DNA from: Mycobacterium sp. DL440
GTDB lineage: Bacteria > Actinomycetota > Actinomycetes > Mycobacteriales > Mycobacteriaceae
Assembly: GCF_011745145.1 (NCBI RefSeq)
Contig: NZ_CP050191.1
Coordinates: 521,891 to 585,890, forward strand
Direction: 5' to 3'
DNA: 64,000 nucleotides
Below, piece after piece: positions 9,322-17,914 of the stretch (the stretch's first letter is position 1; each line of letters opens with the position of its first letter). The translations under genes and the position numbers were made by a program. A model generated the notes under the pieces. The model was not told the DNA's origin, did not search any database, and worked only from the letters and a program-made list of their open reading frames with translations.

Positions 9322-9329
9322 CGGCGTAA

Positions 9330-9794
9330 CTAGACGCCGCCGGCGAAGCCGTGTTGGCGCCACGCCTCATAGGCGGCGACAGCCGCTGCATTCGACAAAT
9401 TCAGTGACCGCCTGCCGGCAAGCATCGGAATACGCACCTGCGCGGTGATATTGGGGTCGGCCAGAGTTTGGGCATCCAGCCCGGTGGGTTCCGGGCCGAA
9501 CATCAGCACGTCGCCGGGTTGGTAGGCGACGTCGGTGAACGACGTCGTCCCGTGCGCGGTGAACGCATAGACCCGAGCCGGCAGCAGAGCGCGCCACGCC
9601 GCCGCCAGATCGGCGTGCACCGTCACCGATGCCAGGTCGTGGTAGTCCAGGCCGGCCCGGCGCAGCTTGGGCTCGGACAGATCGAAACCCAGCGGCTCGA
9701 CCAGATGCAGCTCGCATCCGGTGCCCGCCACCATCCTGATCGCATTGCCGGTATTAGGTGCGATGCGAGGAGAAAAGAACATCACCCGGAACAT
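9330..9794 (-). CDS. trmL: tRNA (cytidine/uridine-34 2'-O)-methyltransferase TrmL
   Basis: A short SPOUT-class methyltransferase (154 aa), the usual TrmL length with no extra RNA-binding domain. Motif 1 is the start FSPRIAPNTGNAIRM. Motif 2 is VLMFGPEPTGLD. Motif 3 is IPMLAGRRSLNLSNAAAVAAYEAWRQ, which forms the SAM-binding trefoil knot. It methylates the wobble ribose of tRNA-Leu isoacceptors in characterised homologues. The ATG at 9794 gives the conserved MFRVMFFSPRIAPNTGN start; an ATG at 9782 is also possible. The M. tuberculosis gene here is named spoU. It converges with the nitroreductase. Confidence 0.9.
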   Translation of the reverse strand: MFRVMFFSPRIAPNTGNAIRMVAGTGCELHLVEPLGFDLSEPKLRRAGLDYHDLASVTVHADLAAAWRALLPARVYAFTAHGTTSFTDVAYQPGDVLMFGPEPTGLDAQTLADPNITAQVRIPMLAGRRSLNLSNAAAVAAYEAWRQHGFAGGV

Positions 9795-10067
9795 CCGACG
9801 ATGATCGTATGGCGCCCTGCTCTGTGACGAATCGGGATGCAAATGCAGTCGTGAATCGGCTTGGAGAATCAGGGTGGGAAATCGGCACACGTTTGGGCAA
9901 GCGCATCACTGTTTGCTCGATTACCACACAACTCCGCTACAGCTCGGTCACGAACTCTGTCTGTTCAGTAAGAATTGTGGAAACGCTCGCGCGCTGCTGT
10001 CATACTCGTGCAATTGCCAAGGCGTTTGACGCCCGCCCCAGTGTGGGCGGAAACAGCAGGAAGTCTT
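9795..10067. other. Divergent intergenic region, no gene recognised
   Basis: This gap between trmL (-) and the leader ORF of the conservon (+) is noticeably less GC-rich than its flanks and must hold both promoters. A CATACT at 10001-10006 could be a -10 element for the conservon, but the upstream TTGTGG (9975-9980) is 20 bp away, too far for a standard -35. No RNA gene or repeat was found. Confidence 0.4.
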
Positions 10068-10130
10068 ATGAATCACGCCCCACGAGTGAATTGCGGCCAC
10101 ACTGCCGGTAGTGCGGTTGGGTGCCGATGA
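10068..10130 (+). CDS. Candidate 20-aa leader peptide coupled to the conservon kinase
   Basis: ATG at 10068 follows a good ribosome site (CAGGAAG, 5-nt spacing). It opens [20 protein letters not shown] and stops at TGA 10128-10130. That stop overlaps the kinase ATG at 10127 as ATGA, the same junction used by real gene pairs in this window. The kinase start has no ribosome site of its own, so re-initiation from this short ORF would explain its translation. The peptide holds two Cys and two His but no stalling motif I recognise. Expression is not shown. Confidence 0.45.
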   Translation: MNHAPRVNCGHTAGSAVGCR

Positions 10131-13117
10131 CTGCCTTTACGCAGCTGAAACAGGCTGACGGCACCCTGGTCGAATTCTCCCCAGCACCATCGGCTCCGGC
10201 CAAGCGCCCTTCTCGCTGGTCGCCGGCCAACTGGCCGGTCAACCGGAAAGTCCTCGCCATCGTCGTCGTGCCGTTGATCCTGGCCGCGACGTTCGGAGGC
10301 TTGCGCATCTATGCCAGTGCCAGCGCCGCCGGAGATCTCCGGTTGGCCGCTGACCGGGCCGAATTGATTCCCGGCATCGACAGCTACATGGCTGCCATGG
10401 AGGGCGTCCTCATCGCAGCTACCGAAGGTGGCGATGGGCAGGCCGCGATGTCTACGTTCAATGAGCGGAAATCGGACCTGCAGCAACGCCTGGACGCGAC
10501 TGATGCAGCTGAAGATGTGGATCAGGCGGTGAGCGGCCTGCTCAGCAAGGGGCCGGAACTGGTCGACGCGGTGATGTCAAACTCGATCGACCTGCGCCAG
10601 CGCATCCTCAACTACGGCCCGCTGCTGCTGACCGGGGAAGCTGCCATCACCGGTTCGGTGCACAGCAACCAGCAGTCGCTCCAGGCCCAGGTCGAGGCGC
10701 TGGCCCGGGCGGTCGGCGCCCGCGGGCAGATGGCCATTCAGCAGATGCTGGTCACCGCCGGCGGTGCAGAGCCGGAGCCGCTGCTGCGCACCTCGATGAT
10801 CACGATGGCCGGTACCGAACCTTCCACGGTCGCGGCACTGACCAAGGTGCTGGGCGGTGGCTCCCAGGAGGCGGCCACCCTGCGCGCCGAGATGGTCAAG
10901 CGGATGGCGATGATGTCCAACCCCGGGGTTCCGCTGGTCGGTAACCCGGACATGCTGGCCTCGTTGCAGACCACCGACAAGATCGCCGGGCAGATCATCG
11001 AGAACACCACCGCGGCGATTCCCGCTGCGGTCGAGGCTCAGGCCAACGATGCCCGCAACGATGCGATCCGCGACGCGATCCTGGTTGCGACCGCGATCAT
11101 CAGCGCCATCGTCATCGTGTTGTTGGTGGCCCGCTCGCTGGTGCGCCCGCTGCGGACGCTTCGGGACAGCGCGCTGCGGGTGGCCCACCAGGATCTGGCC
11201 AAGGAGATCGAACGGGTCCGCGCCGGCGGCGAGTTGGTCCCGGTGACCCCGATCCCGGTGCAGACCACCGAAGAGGTCGGCCAGGTGGCCCATGCCGTCG
11301 ACGAGCTGCACGAGCAGGCGGTGTTCCTCGCCGGTGAACAGGCTCAGCTGCAGTTGCAGGTCTCGGACATGTTCGAGACGTTGTCGCGGCGTAGCCGTTC
11401 CTTGGTCGACCAGCAGTTGTCGCTCATCGATCAGCTGGAGCGCAACGAGGACGACCCTCAACGGCTGGAGAGTCTGTTCCGGCTTGACCACCTCGCGGCC
11501 CGCATGCGCCGGAACGGGGCCAACCTGTTGGTGCTGTCCGGGTCCAAGCTGGCTCGAGAGCACAGCCGGCCGGTGCAGCTGGCGACGGTCGTCAACGCCG
11601 CAGCTTCGGAAGTCGAGGACTACACTCGCGTGGTCACTGCGTCGGTCGCCGACGTCGAGATCACCGGTTCCGCAGCCGGCGACCTGATCCACCTGCTGGC
11701 CGAGCTGCTCGACAATGCGCTGCGCTACTCACCGCCGATCTCGCAGGTGCGGGTGTCGGCCGTGCATGCGGCCAAGGGCGCGTTGGTGATCGAGGTCAGC
11801 GATGTCGGCCTGGGCATGACCGAGGCCGACCTGCGGGTCGCCAACACCCGTCTGCAGTCGGGCGGCGAGGTCAACCCTTACACCGCGCGTCACATGGGTC
11901 TGTACGTGGTCGGGCGTCTGGCCACCCAGCACGGTCTGGTGGTACGGCTGCGCAGCACGGTCGCCGAGGAACCGAGCTCGGGTACCACGGCAGGGGTCTA
12001 CATCCCGGCCACGCTGCTGGCCCGCGACGGTGGCGACGCCGTCGACGACCTTCCCTATGGCATGCCCGTCGACGCCCATGCCGGGATCGCCACGGCGCTG
12101 TCGTTGGACGCCGATCCCGCCGATGGTTCGGAGTTCGGGCTTGCCGACTCCAACGTCAACGGCGCCGAGGTTCCGTTCGACCTGCTGCCTCAGCGCAGTC
12201 CGGGAGCCAGCGGTATCTCGGAGCTGCCGGGCACGCTCGCCCCACAACCGGAGCCGGCCGCTGAGGAGCCGGTCGAGGAGCCTGCGGACGAGCCGGTCAG
12301 TGAGTGGCCGCAGCAGTGGCCGGTGCACACCGAAGAGAGCGCGGCCTTGGCCAAGGGCGAAGCCAAGGGTGAACTCGGGGGAGCGGCCGACACCGCGGCG
12401 GACGCAGCGGACGACACTGCGGCCGACGACGACGCGGAGTCGGGACGTCTGTCACCCACCAACACCTCGTCGTTCTTCGCATCCCGCGGGCAGGCCGCCA
12501 CCAACGGCGTAAACGGTGCTGACGGCCTCAACGGCCTCAACGGTGCCAGCGGCGTCAACGGCCTGAACGGTCTCAACGGGCTGAACGGTGTGCACGCACC
12601 GGCTCATGATCCCGGCGAGGAACCGGAAGAACCGCTGGAATCCGCCCCGGTCCAGGCCGAAAGCCCGGACGTCCAGGGCGACTCGATCTATCAGTCGATG
12701 ATCTCGGAATTCGACATCGATCCGACGACCCACGTGCGCAGTGCCGACCTGGACTGGAAGACGGTCTGGGAGAAGGGCTGGTCGGTGGCCGCCGCGGCGC
12801 AGGATGCGCCCGTCGAGCAGCACACCGAGGAAGGCCTGCCCATGCGTACGCCGGGTGCCCGACTGGTGCCGGGCGGCGTTGCAGCGGTGGCCGCGGCCGT
12901 CGGCGAGTCCAACGGGCGTCACCGCAACGGTGGAGTACACCGTAACGACGACGGCTCAGAGACGGTAGCATCGGCAGACGAACCTGACAGCGGCATGTTC
13001 GCGGCGTTCAAACCGCGTGATCCTGAGGCTGTCCGCGCGAGCACCAGCAACCTTTTCGGAGGCGTGCACGCCGGACGATCGCATGCCCGTGAGACCAGAG
13101 GAACCGATAACGAATGA
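10127..13117 (+). CDS. Conservon sensor kinase-like protein with nitrate/nitrite-sensing (NIT) domain
   Basis: A membrane protein of 996 aa. TM1 is at about residues 41-60 ([18 protein letters not shown]). An extracytoplasmic helical domain of the NIT type follows, then TM2 at about 317-336, a HAMP-like linker and an atypical histidine-kinase core. [11 protein letters not shown] near 452 holds the candidate phospho-His. The N box [12 protein letters not shown] is near 525 and the G box SDVGLGM near 559. The C-terminal 350 residues are disordered, with Glu/Pro-rich sequence and an Asn-Gly repeat. It heads a conservon (kinase-roadblock-DUF742-GTPase-mfpA); the 3' end overlaps the roadblock gene by ATGA. 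The cognate response regulator is absent, as usual. A GTG at 10121 is an alternative start. Confidence 0.88.
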   Translation: MTAFTQLKQADGTLVEFSPAPSAPAKRPSRWSPANWPVNRKVLAIVVVPLILAATFGGLRIYASASAAGDLRLAADRAELIPGIDSYMAAMEGVLIAATEGGDGQAAMSTFNERKSDLQQRLDATDAAEDVDQAVSGLLSKGPELVDAVMSNSIDLRQRILNYGPLLLTGEAAITGSVHSNQQSLQAQVEALARAVGARGQMAIQQMLVTAGGAEPEPLLRTSMITMAGTEPSTVAALTKVLGGGSQEAATLRAEMVKRMAMMSNPGVPLVGNPDMLASLQTTDKIAGQIIENTTAAIPAAVEAQANDARNDAIRDAILVATAIISAIVIVLLVARSLVRPLRTLRDSALRVAHQDLAKEIERVRAGGELVPVTPIPVQTTEEVGQVAHAVDELHEQAVFLAGEQAQLQLQVSDMFETLSRRSRSLVDQQLSLIDQLERNEDDPQRLESLFRLDHLAARMRRNGANLLVLSGSKLAREHSRPVQLATVVNAAASEVEDYTRVVTASVADVEITGSAAGDLIHLLAELLDNALRYSPPISQVRVSAVHAAKGALVIEVSDVGLGMTEADLRVANTRLQSGGEVNPYTARHMGLYVVGRLATQHGLVVRLRSTVAEEPSSGTTAGVYIPATLLARDGGDAVDDLPYGMPVDAHAGIATALSLDADPADGSEFGLADSNVNGAEVPFDLLPQRSPGASGISELPGTLAPQPEPAAEEPVEEPADEPVSEWPQQWPVHTEESAALAKGEAKGELGGAADTAADAADDTAADDDAESGRLSPTNTSSFFASRGQAATNGVNGADGLNGLNGASGVNGLNGLNGLNGVHAPAHDPGEEPEEPLESAPVQAESPDVQGDSIYQSMISEFDIDPTTHVRSADLDWKTVWEKGWSVAAAAQDAPVEQHTEEGLPMRTPGARLVPGGVAAVAAAVGESNGRHRNGGVHRNDDGSETVASADEPDSGMFAAFKPRDPEAVRASTSNLFGGVHAGRSHARETRGTDNE
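12501..12591 (+). repeat. Coding Asn-Gly tandem repeat in kinase tail
   Basis: A run of imperfect 9- to 12-base units (AAC GGC/GGT with Gly-Val, Gly-Leu or Leu spacers) encodes [17 protein letters not shown] and continues to [11 protein letters not shown]. Synonymous codons differ between units, so the repeat looks selected at protein level and not freshly duplicated. It is in frame and likely varies in length between strains. Confidence 0.8.
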
Positions 13118-13521
13118 CGCGTCCGACACAACGCGACTCCCTGGACTGGCTCGTGTCCAAGTTCGCCCGCGAGGTATCCGGGGTGTCCCATGCGGTGTTG
13201 GTTTCGGCCGACGGACTGCTGATGGCTGCCAGCGAACAGATGCCGATCGAGCGGGCCGACCAGCTCGCCGCGGTCTCCTCCGGTCTGGCCAGCCTGGCCA
13301 CCGGAGCGTCGCAATTGTTCAACGGCGGCCACGTGATGCAGTCGGTGGTCGAGATGGAGAACGGCTACCTGCTGCTGATGCGGGTGGGTGACGGCTCCAA
13401 CCTGGCCACGCTGACCGCCCCGTCGTGTGACATCGGGCAAGTCGGCTACGAGATGGCCATTCTGGTCGAGCGAGTCGGCGCGGTGGTGCAGTCGTCGCGC
13501 CGTACGCCGCAGCCGTCTTGA
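13114..13521 (+). CDS. Roadblock/LC7 protein of conservon
   Basis: A 135-aa roadblock/LC7 fold typical of the second gene in conservons. The N-terminus reads [29 protein letters not shown], followed by the helix [18 protein letters not shown] and the strand [17 protein letters not shown]. In characterised relatives this protein binds the small GTPase and links it to the kinase; MglB-like GTPase-activating behaviour is known for the family. It overlaps the kinase by ATGA and precedes the DUF742 gene by 34 bp. The homologue in M. tuberculosis is Rv3364c, as recalled. Confidence 0.9.
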   Translation: MTRPTQRDSLDWLVSKFAREVSGVSHAVLVSADGLLMAASEQMPIERADQLAAVSSGLASLATGASQLFNGGHVMQSVVEMENGYLLLMRVGDGSNLATLTAPSCDIGQVGYEMAILVERVGAVVQSSRRTPQPS

Positions 13522-13555
13522 GTCCCCGACCCCTTCTGCCTATCGCGAGGTGCCT

Positions 13556-13921
13556 GTGGACGAACCGGAAACCACCGATCGACCGAGTTTGGTGCGGCCG
13601 TACACCCTGACGGCCGGCCGCACCGACTCGCGTGTGCATCTTCCGCTGGAAGCGCCGGTGCAAAAAACCGACACGACGCGCGAACCGCGCTGGACTGGGC
13701 ACGATGTGCGCGCACAGATCGTAGAGTTGTGCACCGGCAGTCCTTCGGTTGCCGAGATTGCCGCTCATTTATCTCTCCCGCTCGGCGTGGCGCGCGTGCT
13801 GATCGGGGACTTGGTGACGCAGGGTTATCTCCGGGTGGAAGCCACCCTTGATGACTCGGCTAGCTTCGACGAACGCCGCGAATTGATTGGAAGGACCCTG
13901 CGTGGCCTACGAGCACTCTGA
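13556..13921 (+). CDS. DUF742 winged-helix protein of conservon
   Basis: The 121-aa product has the DUF742 signature: SLVRPYTLTAGRT near the start, then a winged-helix core (IVELCTGSPSVAEIAAHLSLPLG and VLIGDLVTQGYL) that resembles a small DNA-binding domain. I take the GTG at 13556 because GAGG lies 5 nt upstream; a GTG at 13550 is the alternative. The last 20 bases overlap the GTPase gene. In conservons this protein associates with the GTPase and kinase at the membrane; direct DNA binding is unproven. Confidence 0.85.
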   Translation: MDEPETTDRPSLVRPYTLTAGRTDSRVHLPLEAPVQKTDTTREPRWTGHDVRAQIVELCTGSPSVAEIAAHLSLPLGVARVLIGDLVTQGYLRVEATLDDSASFDERRELIGRTLRGLRAL

Positions 13922-14513
13922 ACCCCGCTCGGCCTCCGGCGGCGGCTCCCCCCGAGGTGGGGCCGTCTCGACGAAGATCGTCATTTCCGGCGGGTTCGGG
14001 GCAGGGAAGACGACCTTCGTGGGCGCGGTCTCCGAGATCATGCCGCTGCGTACAGAAGCGTTGGTCACCAACGTGTCCGAGGGTGTCGACGCCCTGGACG
14101 GCACCCCGGACAAGCGCACCACGACGGTCGCCATGGACTTCGGCCGGATCACGCTCGACGAGGAGCTGGTGCTGTACCTGTTCGGCACCCCCGGGCAGCG
14201 ACGGTTCTGGTTCATGTGGGACGACCTGGTGCGCGGTGCGATCGGTGCGATCATCCTGGTCGACGTCCGTCGCCTGCAGGACAGCTTCGCCGCGGTCGAC
14301 TTCTTCGAGGCCCGCAAGCTGCCGTTCATCGTCGCGGTGAACGAGTTCGACGACGCGCCAAAGCATCCCACCCAAGCGGTGCGCAAGGCCCTGGCACTGC
14401 CGGAGCACATCCCGGTGGTCGCCGTGGATGCCCGCGACCGCAACTCGGCCAAGGCTGCGCTGATCGCGGTCACCGAATACTCGTTGAGCACGCTTTCTGC
14501 GTTGCCCGGCTGA
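13902..14513 (+). CDS. mfpB: Conservon small GTPase, MfpB type
   Basis: A 203-aa Ras-like G protein. The P-loop is GGFGAGKTT (about residues 30-38), the switch II/G3-like motif is LFGTPGQRR, and the G4 motif is NEFD in place of NKxD, as is usual in this prokaryotic group. GTG at 13902 is chosen because GGAAGGA lies 6 nt upstream. The gene overlaps DUF742 and lies 3 bp before mfpA. In M. smegmatis the cognate GTPase MfpB is reported to work with MfpA in gyrase protection, so coupling to mfpA is functional as well as positional. The specific gene name is by synteny. Confidence 0.9.
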   Translation: MAYEHSEPRSASGGGSPRGGAVSTKIVISGGFGAGKTTFVGAVSEIMPLRTEALVTNVSEGVDALDGTPDKRTTTVAMDFGRITLDEELVLYLFGTPGQRRFWFMWDDLVRGAIGAIILVDVRRLQDSFAAVDFFEARKLPFIVAVNEFDDAPKHPTQAVRKALALPEHIPVVAVDARDRNSAKAALIAVTEYSLSTLSALPG

Positions 14514-14516
14514 GGC

Positions 14517-15092
14517 GTGGTAGCTGACGAAACCGCCTGGGCGGACAGGGAATTCACAGGTGTGGATTTCCGTGCCGAGGAATATGACGGAGTTCTGAGC
14601 CGGTTGAGCACCGAGCGTGTGGTGTTCACCGAGTGCGATTTCAGCGGCGTCGACCTGTCCGAGTCTCAGCATTCGGGCTCGGCGTTCCGCAACTGTACGT
14701 TCCGCCGCGCCACGCTGTGGCACAGCACGTTCACCAACTGCAGCCTGCTGGGTTCGGTGTTCACCGAGTGCCGGCTACGGCCCATCAAAATCGTGGAGTC
14801 GGATCTGACGCTGGCCGTGCTGGGCGGCTGCGATCTGAGGGGCGTCGACCTCTCGGACTGCCGGCTACGCGAAGCCAGTCTGGTTGGGGTTGACCTGCGC
14901 AAGGCGGTGCTGAGGCAGGCGGACCTGACCGGGGCCCGGGTGCAGGACGCCAAGCTCGACGAGGCCGATCTGCGCGGCGCCCGCGTCGACCCCACGTTCT
15001 GGACCACCGCGAAAGTGCGCGGTGCCAAGATCGACATCGCCCAGGCGCTGGCCTATTCGGCCGCACATGGCCTCGACGTCCACGGCGGGTAA
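14517..15092 (+). CDS. mfpA: Pentapeptide-repeat gyrase-protecting protein MfpA
   Basis: A 191-aa right-handed beta-helix built of A(D/N)LXX-type pentapeptides, for example DFSGVDLSESQ, DLRGVDLSDCRLREASL, DLRKAVLRQADLTGA and DLRGARV. The repeats fill the protein except for a short N-terminus and a C-terminal helical cap (DIAQALAYSAAHGLDV) that mediates dimerisation in MfpA. The dimer mimics B-DNA, binds gyrase and lowers fluoroquinolone susceptibility. The GTG start lies 3 bp after mfpB with no separate good ribosome site, suggesting coupling. Length agrees with the 183-192 aa seen in mycobacteria. A long hairpin follows. Confidence 0.93.
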   Translation: MVADETAWADREFTGVDFRAEEYDGVLSRLSTERVVFTECDFSGVDLSESQHSGSAFRNCTFRRATLWHSTFTNCSLLGSVFTECRLRPIKIVESDLTLAVLGGCDLRGVDLSDCRLREASLVGVDLRKAVLRQADLTGARVQDAKLDEADLRGARVDPTFWTTAKVRGAKIDIAQALAYSAAHGLDVHGG

Positions 15093-15106
15093 CTTCTTCG
15101 GCCGAA

Positions 15107-15156
15107 CAGACGCAAAACTGCGCATTTCCACTGGAAAATGGGCAGTTTTGCGTCTG
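15107..15156. terminator. 50-nt palindromic terminator between convergent operons
   Basis: Outer arms of 15 bp pair perfectly (cagacgcaaaactgc / gcagttttgcgtctg), and an inner tttcca / tggaaa continues the symmetry. It sits between mfpA (+, stop 15092) and the FHA-ABC gene (-, stop 15184) and can work in both directions. Confidence 0.7.
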
Positions 15157-15183
15157 CTCGCGGAGGGGACTCAGCCGGAGAAC

Positions 15184-17847
15184 TCAGGCGGCCTTGAGTC
15201 GGATCCGCCAGCGAACGAACCCGGTGTAGACGATGCAGATCAATACGAGGATGCCGATGTTGATCAGCCACACCGACGGCGTGTGCTTCCAGTGCGAGTC
15301 GGCGGGCAGCAGCGGTGGCGGCACCAGGCGGGTCAGGTCGACGGTCGATGCCGAGGCGGCAAAGCCCCAGCGCGCCGGGGTGATCCAGGACAACTGATCC
15401 AGCACAACCCGGTCGGTCACCGGGATCATGCCGCCGGAGAACACCAGCTGACTCATCACGGTCACCACCAGCAGCGGCATGATCTGCTCGGCTGAGCGGG
15501 CCAGTGCCGAAAGCGCGAGCCCGACCATCGCCGACGCCACACACGTCATCGAGATGTCGATGAACAATTCGAGGTTGCGGCCGCCGAGGAAGGCGCCCCG
15601 GTCGACTGCGCCCGGGCCCCAGCCCTTGCCGAGGATCGTGATCACCGTGACGATGGCGGACTGGATCACCGCGAAGACCGCGAACACTGCGATCTTGGCC
15701 ATCAGGTACGCAGTGGTCGACAGACCGACGGCCTGCTCACGCCGGAAGATTGCCTGCTCACCGATCAGAGCGCGGATGGTCAGCGCGGTGCCCATGAAGA
15801 TCGCGCCGACGTTGAGCATCACCAGGATCTGGCCCGGTTCGTTGGGAGCCTCGCCGCCTTGGACGGCCGGCACCGGCAGACCGAACCCGACATCACCTGG
15901 CACCGACAACGACAGCACACCCATGATGAACGGCAGCATCAACAGGAATGCGGTGTAGCCACGATCGGACACGATCAGCCGGACTTGTCGGCGGGCGATC
16001 GTGGAGAGCTGGCGGAAGAGGCTGGTGTGCGTCGGCTCGCCGAGGCTCTCCGGTTTCTCCGCGGGCGGTTTCGGGGGTGGGGGGCCGTGCTTGGCGAGAT
16101 AACGCTGCTTGGCTCCTTCAGGGTCACCGGCGACCGTGCTGAAGATGTCGGCCCAGTTGGTGGTGCCGAGTTCGTCGCCGATCTCGTCAGGTGGCCCGCA
16201 GAATGCGGTCTTCCCTCCGGGCGCCAGCAGCAGCACCTGATCGCACACGTCGAGATACGTCAGCGAGTGGGTGATGACGAGTACGACGCGGCCGGCGTCG
16301 GCGAGCTGGCGCAGCATCGTCATGACCTGGCGGTCCAATGCCGGGTCCAGACCCGAGGTCGGTTCGTCGAGGATCAGCAGTGACGGGCCGGTCAGCAGTT
16401 CCAGTGCCACCGAGGCACGTTTGCGCTGTCCGCCGGACAGCTTTTCGACCCGCGTGTCGAGATGCTTGGTCATCTCGAGTTCTTCGAGCACCTGCATGAC
16501 GACCTGTTCGCGGTCGGCTTTGGTGGTGTCCGGCGGCAGCCGCAGCTCGGCGGCGTACATGAGTGCCTGCCGGACGGTGAGCTGACCGTGCACGACATCG
16601 TCCTGCGGCACCATGCCGATGCGGGATCGCAGCGAGGCGTACTCGGAGTGGACGTCGTGGCCCTCGAACGTGACCGTGCCGCTGGTCGGATGGGTCAGGC
16701 CGGCGACCTGGCGGGCGAACGTCGACTTGCCCGCACCCGACGGGCCGATGACGGCGGTCAGCATGCCGGGGCGCGCGTCGAGCGAGATGTTCTCGAGCAG
16801 TGTCTTGTTGCCCTCGATCGTCCAGGTCAGGGCACGCACCTCGAGCCCCCCGGTGCGGGTGTCGGCCTCGGTCTCGCTGCGGCGCACCAGGGTGCCGCCG
16901 GAGAACGTCAGGTCGACGTTGCCGATGGTGACCACGTCGCCGTCGTGCAGAACAGCGGAGTCCACCCGCGCGCCGTTGACGAAGGTGCCGTTGATGCTGC
17001 GCTCATCGCGGATCGCGGTGCCGCCGGTCATCGGGATCAACGTGGCGTGATGCCGTGAGGCGAGCACATCGGGGATGACGATGTCGTTGTCGGTCTCGCG
17101 GCCGATCTTCACCGCACCGGCCGGCGCCGGGCTGGTGCGCCCGGGCCGCAGGATCTTGAGCATGCTGGTGGCGATGTTGCCGCCGGGCTCACTGCTACCG
17201 CGGCTCGAGGTGGCCGTCGGCCCCATCGCCGTGGGCGGCGCGGCCGGGCTCGAGTTGCGAACCGGTTGGGGCTGATAGGCCTGTGGACCGCTGGGGTGGC
17301 CGGTCTGGGGGCCACTCGGATAGCCGGATTGCGGTCCGCTCGGGTATCCGCCCTGCGGGCCGCTGGGATACCCGGTGGGCGGGGTCGGGTAGCGCGGTTG
17401 TGGGCCGGAGGAGTAGCCGGGGCGCTGCGCCGCCGGCGGTTGTCCGTACTGCTGCCGGCCGGGGGCGGCGGCCTGGGTGGGCCAGGCGCCACTGGGCCGG
17501 TTCGCGAGCGGTACCGCCGCGGTCGGGGTGCGGCCGACGGACCCCTCCTGGACGCGGCCGACCTCGAACGTCAGCTGCGGGCCGTCCGGGTTGCCGATGT
17601 TGACGACCTGGCCGTCATGGATGTCGATCGTGGGCACCCGGCGGCCGTTGGCGTACATGCCGTTGAGGCTGCCGTTGTCGATCGCGATCCATCGACCTTG
17701 GTCGAAGCGCAGCACCACGTGGGCACGCGATATCAGCGGGTGGGCGATGCGGACGTCGGCGCGGAGGTCGCGGCCGATGACGACATCGTTGCCCGGGGCG
17801 AAGGTACGGGTCGATCCGTCGTAACGAACGGTCAGCGCAGGGCTCAT
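15184..17847 (-). CDS. FHA-domain ABC-2 type transporter (Rv1747-like)
   Basis: An 887-aa fusion. FHA1 is at residues 1-95 (GRDLRADVRI, SRAHV, NGSLNGMY). A Gly/Pro/Ser/Tyr-rich linker of about 110 residues has PSGPQ repeats. FHA2 is at about 225-325 (GRETDNDIVIPD, SRHHA, NGTFVNG). The ABC nucleotide-binding domain is at about 335-590, with Walker A GPSGAGKST near 367, signature LSGGQRKR near 470 and Walker B LLILDEP. Six ABC-2 membrane helices end the protein. In M. tuberculosis Rv1747 the FHA domains are phosphorylated and bound by Ser/Thr kinase PknF. The substrate is unknown, probably a lipid or glycan. The ATG at 17847 is preferred over an in-frame TTG at 17856. Confidence 0.92.
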   Translation of the reverse strand: MSPALTVRYDGSTRTFAPGNDVVIGRDLRADVRIAHPLISRAHVVLRFDQGRWIAIDNGSLNGMYANGRRVPTIDIHDGQVVNIGNPDGPQLTFEVGRVQEGSVGRTPTAAVPLANRPSGAWPTQAAAPGRQQYGQPPAAQRPGYSSGPQPRYPTPPTGYPSGPQGGYPSGPQSGYPSGPQTGHPSGPQAYQPQPVRNSSPAAPPTAMGPTATSSRGSSEPGGNIATSMLKILRPGRTSPAPAGAVKIGRETDNDIVIPDVLASRHHATLIPMTGGTAIRDERSINGTFVNGARVDSAVLHDGDVVTIGNVDLTFSGGTLVRRSETEADTRTGGLEVRALTWTIEGNKTLLENISLDARPGMLTAVIGPSGAGKSTFARQVAGLTHPTSGTVTFEGHDVHSEYASLRSRIGMVPQDDVVHGQLTVRQALMYAAELRLPPDTTKADREQVVMQVLEELEMTKHLDTRVEKLSGGQRKRASVALELLTGPSLLILDEPTSGLDPALDRQVMTMLRQLADAGRVVLVITHSLTYLDVCDQVLLLAPGGKTAFCGPPDEIGDELGTTNWADIFSTVAGDPEGAKQRYLAKHGPPPPKPPAEKPESLGEPTHTSLFRQLSTIARRQVRLIVSDRGYTAFLLMLPFIMGVLSLSVPGDVGFGLPVPAVQGGEAPNEPGQILVMLNVGAIFMGTALTIRALIGEQAIFRREQAVGLSTTAYLMAKIAVFAVFAVIQSAIVTVITILGKGWGPGAVDRGAFLGGRNLELFIDISMTCVASAMVGLALSALARSAEQIMPLLVVTVMSQLVFSGGMIPVTDRVVLDQLSWITPARWGFAASASTVDLTRLVPPPLLPADSHWKHTPSVWLINIGILVLICIVYTGFVRWRIRLKAA

Positions 17848-17914
17848 CGTGCTCAACTCTATCGGTAGTTTTCACCGGGGCTGGGCCGTTGCGGGGGTGT
17901 CGCGTCGTGTGACG

